The notes under the pieces are model-generated. The model saw only the letters and a program-made list of their open reading frames with translations. It was not told where the DNA came from and made no database searches. The position numbers were made by a program, and so were the translations under genes. A stretch of DNA of 64,000 bases from Posidoniimonas polymericola (GTDB lineage Bacteria > Planctomycetota > Planctomycetia > Pirellulales > Lacipirellulaceae). The stretch lies in the NCBI RefSeq assembly GCF_007859935.1, contig NZ_SJPO01000009.1, positions 204,624 to 268,623 of the forward strand, in the 5' to 3' direction. Below, in pieces: positions 49,991 to 59,658 of the stretch (the stretch's first letter is position 1; every line of letters begins with the position of its first letter).

Positions 49991-51394
49991 CTAGCGGTTC
50001 GGCGACCAGTCCATGACCCCGCCGGCCGGCGCAGCGGCCTTGGCGGCTGGGGTCGCCGCGGGGGCGGCGCCGGGCAGCGGCAGCGGCGACGGCTCGTTGT
50101 GCGACGCGAGGCGGATCTTGCGGGGCTCGACCGGTTCGTCCGACTGGCGCCAGCCCGAATCGGCGGCGTCCTGCTGGACAGCCACCAGGTTCGCCCGTTC
50201 GCTGGCCCGCCAACCGCCCGATTTGTCATCCTCGGTTGGCGGCTCGGCGGCCTCTGCCGGCGGTGCGACGGCCAGGGTCGCCTCGTCGAGGCTCGCCAGC
50301 CGGCCCAGCGTCACTGGCGTCTGGTCGAGCAATTTCTGGTCGTTCGGCTCGTCAACCAGCCGCACCCACAACTCAAGTTCCTCATCAAGCGGCACGCCGC
50401 TCGGCAGCACAACCGCCAGGTCGAGCACCGGCTGCGACGCGTCGGCGCGCCACGAGGCGGCGACCTCATCAGCCGAAAAATCCCACCGCGCCAGCTTCTG
50501 GCCGTCCTCGCCGACCCGCGGATCAATCAGCATCAGCGACGCCTGACCCGCGAACCCGGTCGGCTCGCCCAGCAGCGTCCGCAGTCGGATCAAGGTCACC
50601 AGGGTCGGCTCGCCCGAGTCGAGCGCCGGCCCGGCGTAGCCATGAACGGTCAGCCCGCCGAGCGGCTCGGTCGGGAGCACGGCGGCAAACTCGGGTCCTG
50701 CCCCGTCGGGCTCGGACTCGATCGGCGCCGTCGGGTTGTTCGGTTCCGGGCGCGACTGGCTCAGCGGCGGGAGCTCCTCGGCCGGGGTGTAGCGAGCGTC
50801 GGGCAGCGGCGCGACGTCGCCGCCTCCGAGAGGCTCGTCGAGTGGCGGGATATCGATCGGCGGCGCCCCCGCTGGCGGAGCCGAACGCTGCGGCAGCGGC
50901 GGCGGGTCTTGCGCCGGCACACCAAGCGGCGGCGGTTCAACCGGATCGGCGGCCGCTCCGGGCGGGGCCGCCATCGGCTCGCCCAGATCGATCGACGGCA
51001 CGTCAAACAACGAGTCTTCTTCTTCGCTCAGGTTGTCGGCGGCGGGCGGGTCGATCCGTTGCAGCCCCGGGCTGCGGCGGTCGGCCGGCGTGCCGGCGCC
51101 GTCGAGCAGGCTACGCGGCGCCGTCGGAGCCGGGCGGGGCGTTACCGCGCCCGCCGAGTCGGTCGTCGCCTTGAGCTGCTGGGCCTCGGCCCGGTAGTTC
51201 CGGATGATCCCCTGGTACTCCTGGATACAGTCTTCCAGGCGGTAGATCTCGTCCTCCTGCAGGCGGAGCTCGCGAAGGTAAATATCGCGGTACGCCTGCT
51301 GGTTGTTCTGGCAACCAACCACGCCGCACAGCGTCGCCAAACAAGGCAACACCAACAGCGGGGCGCGCAGCGAGTACAGGGGGAACCGGTCCAT
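49991..51394 (-). CDS. Lipoprotein with coiled coil and Pro-rich linker
   Basis: 467 residues from the ATG at 51394. Lipobox LCGVVGC gives Cys27 as the acylated residue. A coiled coil follows immediately (LRELRLQEDEIYRLEDCIQE, about 36-75). Residues about 80-240 are Pro/Glu/Ala-rich and disordered. About 245-400 is a compact beta domain (VHGYAGPALDSGEPTLVTLI, WDFSADEVAASWRADASQPV, ELELWVRLVDEPNDQKLL), followed by another low-complexity tail. Likely a membrane-tethered spacer protein; function unknown. Confidence 0.75.
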   Translation of the reverse strand: MDRFPLYSLRAPLLVLPCLATLCGVVGCQNNQQAYRDIYLRELRLQEDEIYRLEDCIQEYQGIIRNYRAEAQQLKATTDSAGAVTPRPAPTAPRSLLDGAGTPADRRSPGLQRIDPPAADNLSEEEDSLFDVPSIDLGEPMAAPPGAAADPVEPPPLGVPAQDPPPLPQRSAPPAGAPPIDIPPLDEPLGGGDVAPLPDARYTPAEELPPLSQSRPEPNNPTAPIESEPDGAGPEFAAVLPTEPLGGLTVHGYAGPALDSGEPTLVTLIRLRTLLGEPTGFAGQASLMLIDPRVGEDGQKLARWDFSADEVAASWRADASQPVLDLAVVLPSGVPLDEELELWVRLVDEPNDQKLLDQTPVTLGRLASLDEATLAVAPPAEAAEPPTEDDKSGGWRASERANLVAVQQDAADSGWRQSDEPVEPRKIRLASHNEPSPLPLPGAAPAATPAAKAAAPAGGVMDWSPNR

Positions 51395-51572
51395 GTGGCG
51401 GTTAATAGAAAATCCACCGGCCGGCGTCAATGCGGAGCTTGGAAGCAGCGCCCGACGCCAGGTGGCACGCCCTTCAAGGTCGTGGTCGCCCCGCTGGTGA
51501 ATCTCCACGCCCTTAAAGGGCGTACCACCCAATTACCTGTCACGGCGTCGCCGGCGCTAGCTGCTGGCGGTG

Positions 51573-52346
51573 CTAGCGAAAACGCGGCTCCGCGACCTGC
51601 TTCCCCTCGAGCTTCTTGTAGTCGCGGATCCAGATGTTGCGGAACCGCACCGGGTTGCCGTGGTCCTGCAGCCGGAGCGGCAGCCGGTCGGGGTGCGCGG
51701 TGTACGCCGGCGGGGTGTCCCACGCCGACTTGCCGGCCAGCTCGGTGTGGTTCTGCAGCAGCACGCCGTTGTGGATGACGGTCATGTACGCCGGGCTGTT
51801 GAGCGAGCCGTCGGCGTTGAACCGCGGCGCGGTCCAGATGACGTCGTACGCGTTCCACTCGCCGGGCGGACGCATCGCGTTGACCATCGGCGGCTGCTGC
51901 TTGTAGATCGCGCCCGCCTGACCGTCAAAGTACGTCGGGTTCTGGTACGAGTCGAGGATCTGCACCTCGTAGCCGACCCCCTCGGCCTGCGACATGAAGT
52001 ACACGCCGCTGTTGCTGCGGCCCTGACCGTTGCCCTTCACCGGTACCGCGGCCGACCACTCGATGTGCAGCTGGCAGTCGCCAAACTTCTCGCGGGTCAC
52101 CAGCGCCCCCTGGCCGGCAATCAGCACGCCGTCCTCGACCTTCCAGTTATCCGCGTTGTCGAACGCCGACTTGCTGGTCCCGTCGAACAGCACCAGCGCG
52201 TCCGACGGCGGATCGCTGTTCTTCTCGCCCGGCGTCACGACCGGCGGCTCGGGCCACTCGATGCCGGGTAGGTACTCGCTGGCGTGGGCGGCGACAGCGG
52301 CAAGGGCGAACAATGGGAGCATGCAAATCGAAACAAAGCGGTTCAT
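51573..52346 (-). CDS. DUF1080 (3-keto-disaccharide hydrolase-like) secreted protein
   Basis: 257 residues from the ATG at 52346. Signal peptide ends AAVAAHAS (about 23). The concanavalin-like DUF1080 fold is recognisable: ALVLFDGTSKSAFDNADNWK, VEDGVLIAGQGALVTREKFG, CQLHIEWSAAVP, GRSNSGVYFMSQAEGVGYEV, EVQILDSYQNPTYFDGQAGA and PGEWNAYDVIWTAPRF. Family members are reported as hydrolases of 3-ketosugars and are highly expanded in planctomycetes. Single gene. Confidence 0.92.
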   Translation of the reverse strand: MNRFVSICMLPLFALAAVAAHASEYLPGIEWPEPPVVTPGEKNSDPPSDALVLFDGTSKSAFDNADNWKVEDGVLIAGQGALVTREKFGDCQLHIEWSAAVPVKGNGQGRSNSGVYFMSQAEGVGYEVQILDSYQNPTYFDGQAGAIYKQQPPMVNAMRPPGEWNAYDVIWTAPRFNADGSLNSPAYMTVIHNGVLLQNHTELAGKSAWDTPPAYTAHPDRLPLRLQDHGNPVRFRNIWIRDYKKLEGKQVAEPRFR

Positions 52347-52461
52347 GATGGGTGGGCCTGTCGTGGGTAGGAGGATCGCTCGCGGAGTCGGTGAGCGAGC
52401 GACCATTATGGCCCGTGGCGAGCCCGATCTCAAGAAACGCCGGATTGTTGCGGCTTTAGCC

Positions 52462-52758
52462 CTATTCCCCGTCGTCGGACGCTTCGCCGTCCTCCGGCTC
52501 GCCAACGTCGACCGTGGACCAGTCGATCTCGGCGGTCTCCTGCTTCAGCTTGGCGAGCGTGTTCTGGGCGACCGGCAGGTCCTCCTCGGCGACCATCACC
52601 TTCACCCAGCCGGGCGCCTCGGCCTTGAAGCCGGCGGTGTACCCGCCCACGGCGGTCGACTTGATCCCCTCGTTCTCGAGGGCGCCGACGACAATCATCG
52701 CCTGGGCTTCGGTGGGCAGGGAGACCAGCTCCGCGATGTGATCGGTTGGGTTGTTCAT
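52462..52758 (-). CDS. DUF2007 putative signal-transducing protein
   Basis: 98 residues. DUF2007 core at about 8-70: ELVSLPTEAQAMIVVGALEN, EGIKSTAVGGYTAGF, APGWVKVMVAEEDLPVAQNT. This is a small beta-alpha-beta fold resembling PII-like proteins. The acidic C-terminal tail (EPEDGEASDDGE) is not part of the domain. Function not established. Confidence 0.8.
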   Translation of the reverse strand: MNNPTDHIAELVSLPTEAQAMIVVGALENEGIKSTAVGGYTAGFKAEAPGWVKVMVAEEDLPVAQNTLAKLKQETAEIDWSTVDVGEPEDGEASDDGE

Positions 52759-52926
52759 AGCCTGGCAACGCGTTGAAGGAGACTCGCCTCCGGGGCAGGG
52801 CGCCCCGCTACTCTATTGTACACTCGCCGCCCGGCTTTCGGCTCCAGGTGGCAGGCGAATGACCAATGACGAAGCCAAAGGGACCAAGCCGGTTTGAAGG
52901 CCGGCATTGGGTCAGTTCGGTCTCCG

Positions 52927-53098
52927 GACTTTTGTCCCCTATTCCGACATCCATTGATAGGGACAAAAGTCGGCTCCCATCTCGAGCGCCCGCACTCGTT
53001 TCCCCCTGCGATAGCAGCGTCTGCTGTCTTGCCCTCCGATTTCTAGATCCGACTTTTGGCCGATAGTGCGCGCCACCGCGGACAAAAGTCTGGCTCCC
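52927..53098. repeat. Inverted GACTTTTGTCC repeats
   Basis: GACTTTTGTCCCCTA (52927-52941) pairs with TAGGGACAAAAGTC ending at 52971; a third arm, GGACAAAAGTCTGGCTCCC, lies at 53080-53098. These A/T-containing palindromes differ in composition from the surrounding DNA. Nothing else is recognised between 52759 and 53219. Confidence 0.55.
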
Positions 53099-53219
53099 TA
53101 ACGACAACGCCAGGTGAGCTTGAATTGGGGACTGGCTCTCGACCGCACAGCAACCCCATGCCTTTGGCTCGACTCACCTGCGGTCGCGTGCCTTGTACCT
53201 TGTATTATTGAGTATATAT

Positions 53220-53419
53220 GGAGGCTGCTAGAGAGTTGAGCGGCTCTGCTGAGTGAGCGTAGCGAACGAAGCAGAGCCGCCGCCGGTCGCGAGATCGATG
53301 TGCCTGAGGCCGCCAGGCCGTGGGACAGCAGGATCCCGGCCGGCGTTTTGAGTGGGATCCCGAACAGTCGCCTGGGCCGCTGCCTGGCAAGCCCGCGTAT
53401 GCAAGTAAGGGAAGCTCTC
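53220..53419 (+). ncRNA. Candidate bridge RNA region of the IS110 element
   Basis: IS110-group elements encode their guide (bridge) RNA in the long left end ahead of the transposase. Here 200 bases without a credible gene contain a perfect 11-bp stem (GCGGCTCTGCT 53240-53250 with 53270-53280), a second stem (GGATCCC 53331-53337 with GGGATCC 53354-53360) and further GC hairpins between them. Position and structure fit; transcription and loop specificity are not shown. Confidence 0.4.
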
Positions 53420-54348
<929 letters not shown>

Positions 54349-54537
54349 ACACTTGATCGCTAAGACAGTCGCTGTCCCCGTTTCAAGCGGGGCGTCGACA
54401 GATCGGCGAGCCTGCCCTATTTGACCGCGCGGGGCAGGGCGCCTCTACCGAAAAGCGTTGAGATTGCGGGGAAAGGTCAAGGCAGAAGAGAACCCAAAGT
54501 TGGCGATGCCCTTCAGCTCTCAAGCCCACTCTCCCTA

Positions 54538-54637
54538 GCCGACGGATTACATCCGTCGGACGACCCCGCGGTTGAGGTTGCCCAATACGCAAATCCTTCA
54601 CCGGGGCCTCCGATGGATGGAATCCATCGGCTACTGA
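54538..54637. repeat. GACGGATTACATCCGTC palindromes
   Basis: Perfect palindrome GACGGATTACATCCGTC with flanks (54538-54560) and a variant TCCGATGGATGGAATCCATCGG (54604-54637). A third copy is at 55555-55589. Between the IS110 gene and 54959 (610 bases) I see only these repeats and no credible gene. Confidence 0.65.
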
Positions 54638-54958
54638 ACGAGCGTGTGGCAGCGACTTTCGCCCGCGAGGAGGTTCGCCAGCCGATCGAGGTGGATCGGG
54701 CGAACGTCGGTGTCGCCTGCGACAAATGGCGATCGAGTCGCAAGCGATGCTTGGACCGGCAATGCCTCTTGGGCTCCGCCCACCGACGTTCGTTCGAATG
54801 AATCAACCCGCTGGCCGGCCGCGGGGCGAACGAAAGTCGGTGCTACCCGTGTGCGCAGGAGTTTCACGCCGACGCGGGTTGGCGGCAGTGTTACGCCCCG
54901 TCGGGTATGATGTAGCCGGCCAGCAGAGGATTGGCATCGAGTGTGCCTGGGGAAACAG

Positions 54959-55417
54959 ATGAAGCTATGGCATTCAAATAGTGCACTAGAACACGAAGGC
55001 AAGCGGATAGTTGCTCTACTGGAGGAGCGACGTTCCCTTGATGAGGCTGACCTCCGGGTTGTGTCACAGATAGTTGACGAATCCGAGAGCGTCGCTGTCG
55101 GAATACTAGCACTGTATGGAACACTGCTGGCAGCGATTCTGACTACTCTGTTGGTCGCAGAGTTCCTGACTGGGTTCCGTAGCGAAGGACTGAATGCTGC
55201 CCTGATAAGTACTGTGTTTCTTGCGTTTTTCGCACACTTCATGTGGGAGTTTCGCTGCGACAACTATCGGAAGCAGATATCGAACCGCCTTAAGTGCCGA
55301 AAGTGTTCGCAAGAGCTGCCAGATGGATTAGCTATTCATCAGTTCGCAAGAAACGGCATTTGCCCAAGTTGTGGTTGCAAGAGTTCGGCCTTTTTCGGTG
55401 GCGATTTGCGTTCATGA
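54959..55417 (+). CDS. Two-helix membrane protein with C-terminal zinc ribbon, unknown
   Basis: 152 residues from the ATG at 54959 (a GTG at 54941 is an alternative). Charged N-terminal helix (NSALEHEGKRIVALLEERRS), two membrane segments at about 47-68 and 75-98, and a cytoplasmic zinc-ribbon-like tail with four or five Cys: LKCRKCSQELPDG and NGICPSCGCKSS. The gene is clearly more AT-rich than the rest of the window and uses codons such as ATA, AGA and TTA that its neighbours avoid, which suggests recent acquisition. Flanked on both sides by the palindromic repeats. Confidence 0.7.
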   Translation: MKLWHSNSALEHEGKRIVALLEERRSLDEADLRVVSQIVDESESVAVGILALYGTLLAAILTTLLVAEFLTGFRSEGLNAALISTVFLAFFAHFMWEFRCDNYRKQISNRLKCRKCSQELPDGLAIHQFARNGICPSCGCKSSAFFGGDLRS

Positions 55418-55495
55418 TTCTGTCACTCTGCTAGGCGACGAAGCGAGCCTGCGTCGGCTTCATCGTCCTGCGCCGGTTGAGCGCGTCGCCAGCCT

Positions 55496-55530
55496 GCAAG
55501 CGCCGGAATCGCGCTGCCGCTTGTTACGGC
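55496..55530. repeat. 35-bp dispersed repeat, copy 2
   Basis: Same 35-base unit as at 1176-1210 with three differences, again showing interleaved complementary blocks (CAAGCG/CGCTTG and CCGGAA/TTACGG, the second pair now imperfect). Confidence 0.6.
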
Positions 55531-55554
55531 CTACGTCAGTCGTCACCGAACACC

Positions 55555-55589
55555 GGGGCCTCCGACGGATGTAATCCGTCGGCTACTGA
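55555..55589. repeat. GACGGATGTAATCCGTC palindrome
   Basis: Third copy of the palindrome family seen at 54538 and 54604, here TCCGACGGATGTAATCCGTC plus GGCTACTGA, immediately before the convergent end of the DUF1501 gene. Confidence 0.6.
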
Positions 55590-55620
55590 GAACTAGCGCC
55601 CAGCGGCCTCCAACCAGCGC

Positions 55621-56889
55621 CTACCCAAACAGCTCGGGGATCAGCTTGCCGCCGTTGGCGATCTTCATCGGCCGGCCGTTGCCGGAGGTGAACGTGGTCT
55701 GCAGCGAGATGCCCAGGCCCTGGCAGACGCTCGCCATCAGATCCTCGGCGGCGTAGGGCTCGGTTACGACGCGGGAGCCGTCGGCGCTGGTCTCGCCGAT
55801 CGCCAGGCCGCCGTTCAGGCCGCCGCCGCCCACCACGGCACTCCACGCCCGGGCGTAGTGGTCGCGGCCGGTGCGGTCGTTGATCCGCGGGGTGCGGCCG
55901 AACTCGCCCATCCAGATCACCACGGTGTCCTCGAGCAGGCCGCGCTGCGTGAGGTCCTGCATCAGGGCGGCCATCGCCTTGTCCATCTCGGGCAGCTTGG
56001 TGGTGAGCGTGTCGAAGCAGTTCTGGTGCAGGTCCCAGCCGCCAAAGCCGACCTCGATGAACGGCACGCCCGCCTCGACCAGCCGCCGGGCGAGCAGGCA
56101 GCCGCGGCCGAAGCCGCCGTTGCCATACTGCTCGCGGACCGACTCGGGCTCGCTCATCACGTTGAAGGCCGCCATCTGGTCGCTGGAGAGCAGCGAGCGG
56201 GTCTTGTCGAGCACCCGGGCGTGCTCCACGGCCGAGTTGCCGCGGCGCTGGTTGATGAACCGCTGCTCAACCGTGTCGAGCAGGGCGAGCCGCTGGGCCA
56301 TGCGGCGGTCCTCCAGCCGCATCTCGAGGTTCCGCACGCGGCCATTCGAGTCGACCTGGAACGGCGCGTAGCTCATGCCGAGGAAGCCGGGGCCGGCGCT
56401 CGAGCCGCCGATCGACACAAACGGCGGGATCTCCAGGTCCTTGGCGAACGGCTCGAGCTCGTGCGCGACAACCGAGCCGTAGCTGGGGTGCTCGATGTTG
56501 GGGTTCGGCACGTAGCCGGTGTGCATGTAGTAGGTGCCGCGGCCGTGGTCGGCCTCGCGGGTGCTCATGCTGCGGACGATCGACAGCTTGTCCATGTGGC
56601 TGGCCATCTGCGGCAGGTGCTCGCAGATCTGGGCGTTGCCGTTGGTCCCGATCTGGGCGAACGGGCCAGAGGTCGGCGCGCCGGGCTTCTGGTCCCAGAT
56701 GTCGATCGTGGGCGGGCCGCCCCCCATCCACAGCAGGATGGCCGACTTGTGGTTGCGGCGCATGGTCTCGGCGCCGGCCTGCAGCGAGCGCGTCATCGCC
56801 AGCGCCGGCCCGGCAAACGCCGCGGCGCCCGCCATGTGGCTCATAAAGTGACGACGGCTCATTCCGGTCGGCGTGGCGAAGCGTTGCAT
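55621..56889 (-). CDS. DUF1501 protein with twin-arginine signal
   Basis: 422 residues. The N-terminus has a Tat signal, MSRRHFMSHMAGAAAFAGPA, so the protein is folded before export. The body is the sulfatase-like DUF1501 fold: SAILLWMGGGPPTIDIWDQK, SIVRSMSTREADHGRGTYYM, HPSYGSVVAHELEP, GVPFIEVGFGGWDLHQNCFD, VVIWMGEFGRTPRINDRTGR and DHYARAWSAVVGGGGLNGGL. The His and Asp residues in DHGRGTYYMHTG and GRDHYAR are likely metal ligands. It follows the DUF1549 gene on the same strand, the normal planctomycete pairing. Function not established. Confidence 0.92.
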   Translation of the reverse strand: MQRFATPTGMSRRHFMSHMAGAAAFAGPALAMTRSLQAGAETMRRNHKSAILLWMGGGPPTIDIWDQKPGAPTSGPFAQIGTNGNAQICEHLPQMASHMDKLSIVRSMSTREADHGRGTYYMHTGYVPNPNIEHPSYGSVVAHELEPFAKDLEIPPFVSIGGSSAGPGFLGMSYAPFQVDSNGRVRNLEMRLEDRRMAQRLALLDTVEQRFINQRRGNSAVEHARVLDKTRSLLSSDQMAAFNVMSEPESVREQYGNGGFGRGCLLARRLVEAGVPFIEVGFGGWDLHQNCFDTLTTKLPEMDKAMAALMQDLTQRGLLEDTVVIWMGEFGRTPRINDRTGRDHYARAWSAVVGGGGLNGGLAIGETSADGSRVVTEPYAAEDLMASVCQGLGISLQTTFTSGNGRPMKIANGGKLIPELFG

Positions 56890-56966
56890 GAGGGACCTGC
56901 TACTGCGGGTGAGGTGCGTGAGCGAGCGACGGTGTCGGTAAGTTCGCGGCGAAACCGCGCCGTAGT

Positions 56967-57103
56967 CCCCTCCCCCTGGTGGGGAGGGTTAGGGAGGGGG
57001 GAGGCCCCGCTCTGATGCTTGGCCATCCAGATATTCGGTGGCTTTGCCAACCAGCAGGGCTACACCCCTCCCCCGGCCCCTCCCCATCAAGGGGAGGGGG
57101 GGA
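56967..57103. repeat. C/G-rich palindromic repeats between paired genes
   Basis: CCCCTCCCCCTGGTGGGGAG at 56967 and CCCCTCCCCATCAAGGGGAG within 57065-57103. Same family as at 13267-13388. They occupy most of the 218-base gap between the DUF1549 and DUF1501 genes and may weaken read-through. Confidence 0.6.
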
Positions 57104-57107
57104 TTTC

Positions 57108-58805
57108 CTAGTGATTCAAAATAAACTCGTTCGTGTTCAAGAGCGCCCACCACACGTCCTGCAGGGCGGCCGGCACTTCACCGCCGCGGGCGGCGAGGAT
57201 CTTGTTGCTGATCGCCAGCTCGTCCCGCTCTGGCTCGCGGGCGAGCGCGGCGAGGTACAGCTGCGTGATCTTCTGCGGGTTGCTCAGCCGGTCGTTCATC
57301 GCGACTTCGTGCAGGAAGCTGCCGGGCTTGCACTCGGTGGCGCTGCGGATGAGGTCGCCGTTCATCATCATCAACGCCTGCGGGATCGAGCCGTTGAAGG
57401 TGGTCGCCTCGCCGTTCTCGTCGTTGCCGAAGGCGGTGTTGAACTGGGCGAGCCAGCGTTGCTTCATCTCTTCTCGCTGGGCGTAGCTGAGGCTCTCGTC
57501 GGCCTTGGTCGCCACGAGCAGCGACTCGTACAGCTGCTCGGCCTGCATCTGCCTCAAGTAGAAGTGGCTGAACATCGGCCGCGACCCGACCGCGGGGTCG
57601 TCGGAGTCGTTCGTGCGACTCACGCGGCTGCTCAGCGAGTACGGCTCGGACAGCACCATCCACCGCATCAGCTGCTTGAGGTTGAAGCTGCTGCCGCGGA
57701 ACTCGTCGGCCAGCTTGCCGAGCAGCTCGGGGTGCGACGGCGAGTTGTGCGGGCCCATGTCGTCGACCGGCTTGGTGAAGCCGTAGCCGAAGAAGTGCGA
57801 CCACATCCGGTTGACCATCGCGCGGGGGAACAGCTCGGAGGCAGCGATCAGGTCGGCCAGCTCCCCGCGGCGGTTGATGTCCGACAGGTAGCCGCTGTCG
57901 CCGAAGTCCTCGCCCTGGTCGGCGTACAGCTCAGCGAGCGAGGTCCCGTCGACGAACACCGGGTAGGCGACCTTCAGCTTGCCGTTGCGGAGCTCGTAGT
58001 ACAGCTCGGCCTTGGTGGGGTCGCCCCCCTCGCCGGCGAAGTCGCGGTCGACGATCCGCGCGTAGCGGTCGTTGACGTCCGCCTGGTTCCGCTGGATGCG
58101 GGTCTGGCGGAAGAAGGCGTTCATCTCCCAGAACTGGTTCTGCTTGTACTCGTTGAACGGGTGGTTGTGGCACTGCGTGCACTGCACCGCCATGCCGAGG
58201 AAAATCTGCGACGTCTTGGCCGTGGCCTGGATGCCGTTCTCCTCCATCTTGTCGGCCAGGAAATTGGCCGCGCCGTTGTAGTCGTCGTCGCCGGGGCGGC
58301 AGCTGCCGGTCGCGGAGACCAGCTCGCGCATGATCTGGTCGTACGGCTTGTTCTTCTGGAACGCCCGCCGCAGGTACTGCTGCATGCCGGAGCGGTCGAC
58401 CAGCGAGTTGCGGTCGACCCCGCCGGTCCGGCCGACCAGCAAGTTGGTCCAGACCGTGGTCCAGTTGCGGGCGAACTCGGCGAGGTACTCGTCGCCCAGC
58501 AGACGATCAACGAGCTTGAGCTGCTTGTCGCCACTGCGGTCGCTCGTGTACTGCTGCAGCTCGTCGACGCTGGGGATGCGGCCGAGCAGGTCGAGGTACA
58601 CGCGGCGGCACCACTCTGCGTCGGTCGCCGCTTTGGACGGAGCGAGCCCCGCGTCCTGCCAGGCGGCGCGGACCTGCTGCTCGATCAGCCGCGTTTGAGC
58701 GGGGATCGGGTCTGGCGTCGCATCGCGGGTGGCGGCCAACGCCGAGAGGGGGCTCAACAAGGAGCCAGCAAGAATCAGCGCGGTAGCCGAGAGTTGTCGA
58801 TGCAC
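57108..58805 (-). CDS. DUF1549-DUF1553 secreted protein
   Basis: 565 residues. Signal peptide ends PLSALAA (about 24). DUF1549 at about 35-235: WCRRVYLDLLGRIPSVDELQ, LGDEYLAEFARNWTTVWTNL, LGMAVQCTQCHNHPFNEYKQ. The Cys-x-x-Cys-His in the last segment resembles a haem-attachment site. DUF1553 at about 300-545: LFPRAMVNRMWSHFFGYGFT, PSHPELLGKLADEFRGSSFN, LMRWMVLSEPYSLSSR. First gene of the pair with DUF1501, separated by repeats. Usually larger planctomycete relatives have a cytochrome front domain; this is the short form. Confidence 0.92.
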   Translation of the reverse strand: MHRQLSATALILAGSLLSPLSALAATRDATPDPIPAQTRLIEQQVRAAWQDAGLAPSKAATDAEWCRRVYLDLLGRIPSVDELQQYTSDRSGDKQLKLVDRLLGDEYLAEFARNWTTVWTNLLVGRTGGVDRNSLVDRSGMQQYLRRAFQKNKPYDQIMRELVSATGSCRPGDDDYNGAANFLADKMEENGIQATAKTSQIFLGMAVQCTQCHNHPFNEYKQNQFWEMNAFFRQTRIQRNQADVNDRYARIVDRDFAGEGGDPTKAELYYELRNGKLKVAYPVFVDGTSLAELYADQGEDFGDSGYLSDINRRGELADLIAASELFPRAMVNRMWSHFFGYGFTKPVDDMGPHNSPSHPELLGKLADEFRGSSFNLKQLMRWMVLSEPYSLSSRVSRTNDSDDPAVGSRPMFSHFYLRQMQAEQLYESLLVATKADESLSYAQREEMKQRWLAQFNTAFGNDENGEATTFNGSIPQALMMMNGDLIRSATECKPGSFLHEVAMNDRLSNPQKITQLYLAALAREPERDELAISNKILAARGGEVPAALQDVWWALLNTNEFILNH

Positions 58806-59658
58806 TGCGTTCGACCCGTTCGTTGTCAGAGTGCTGCTAGGAGAAGTGGGTGCGTCCCCGGCGATTTGCCGTTAGGGACACACGATTGGCGTGTCTTTGC
58901 ATCGTAGCCGACCTGCCTTGCAGAACCTAAAGGAACTGCCCGCGGATGCGGTTAAAATCACAGGCCATCTGAGTCGATTCGCCAGGAAGTGCTGCCGTTG
59001 TTGCCGATTCGAAGAAAATCAGCTGATTTCTCTCAAATCGATTTTGGGGCAGCAATCGACCCACCCGAAGAGTGTTTCAGTTTGCAACACATGTTGCGTT
59101 TTGAGACACCCAAAACGCAACAGGCGAGCCGCAACTGACATTGCTGTCGAGTGTGCGGCTCGCCTTGTAAGTTGAGAACCTCTCAGAGGGTAGCCAGCTC
59201 GGGGAGGGACAAGCTGGCTCTAACCTCTTCCTGTTCCATGGGTTCCAACTTCGCGTTGCGTCTTCCTCTTCATCTTCCGGCCCCTCGTTCTCTGTTCCGG
59301 CCCCGGTCGATGCCTCTTCGTCCGTAGGCGAGGGTCTTCTGATGCGAGAACTAATATGCAACGCCCGTGCCAAAAGTCTGCCGCCGGTCCGATTGCGAAG
59401 GGCGACTGAGTCATCGGTGCGATCGCTTCGACGTCCGATCGGATCGTTTTGACGACAGTTTTCGACCCTGCAAGGAGCGGACCGGGCGGCAAGAATCGTC
59501 TCAACCCATTTGCCTCAATAACCTTACAGCGTTTTAGGGCCGCTTTGGCATGCAGGTCGCTTCCTGACTCTAGCGAAATAGGGGTCGCCGTGGGCCGCGA
59601 CACCAATCCCAGTGTGACCAGACGCCTGCCCCGTGAGGCGTCGTTATGGAGAGCAACG
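58806..59658. other. Intergenic region with hairpins
   Basis: 853 bases between the divergent DUF1549 gene and the Gly/Tyr-rich gene. It contains the two hairpins at 59093-59165. The remainder, 59170-59650, has a pyrimidine-rich stretch (about 59222-59320) and no gene I can defend on either strand. Confidence 0.4.
59093..59165. repeat. Tandem perfect hairpins
   Basis: GTTGCGTTTTG (59093-59103) with CAAAACGCAAC (59111-59121), immediately followed by AGGCGAGCCGCA (59122-59133) with TGCGGCTCGCCT (59154-59165). Two perfect stems with no spacer in a gene-free region. They could be a terminator of an unseen transcript or a small structured RNA. Confidence 0.55.

Noticed and set aside
54421..54801. 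Plus-strand frame across the palindromic repeats
   Set aside because: It consists largely of translated repeats and has no protein-like features.
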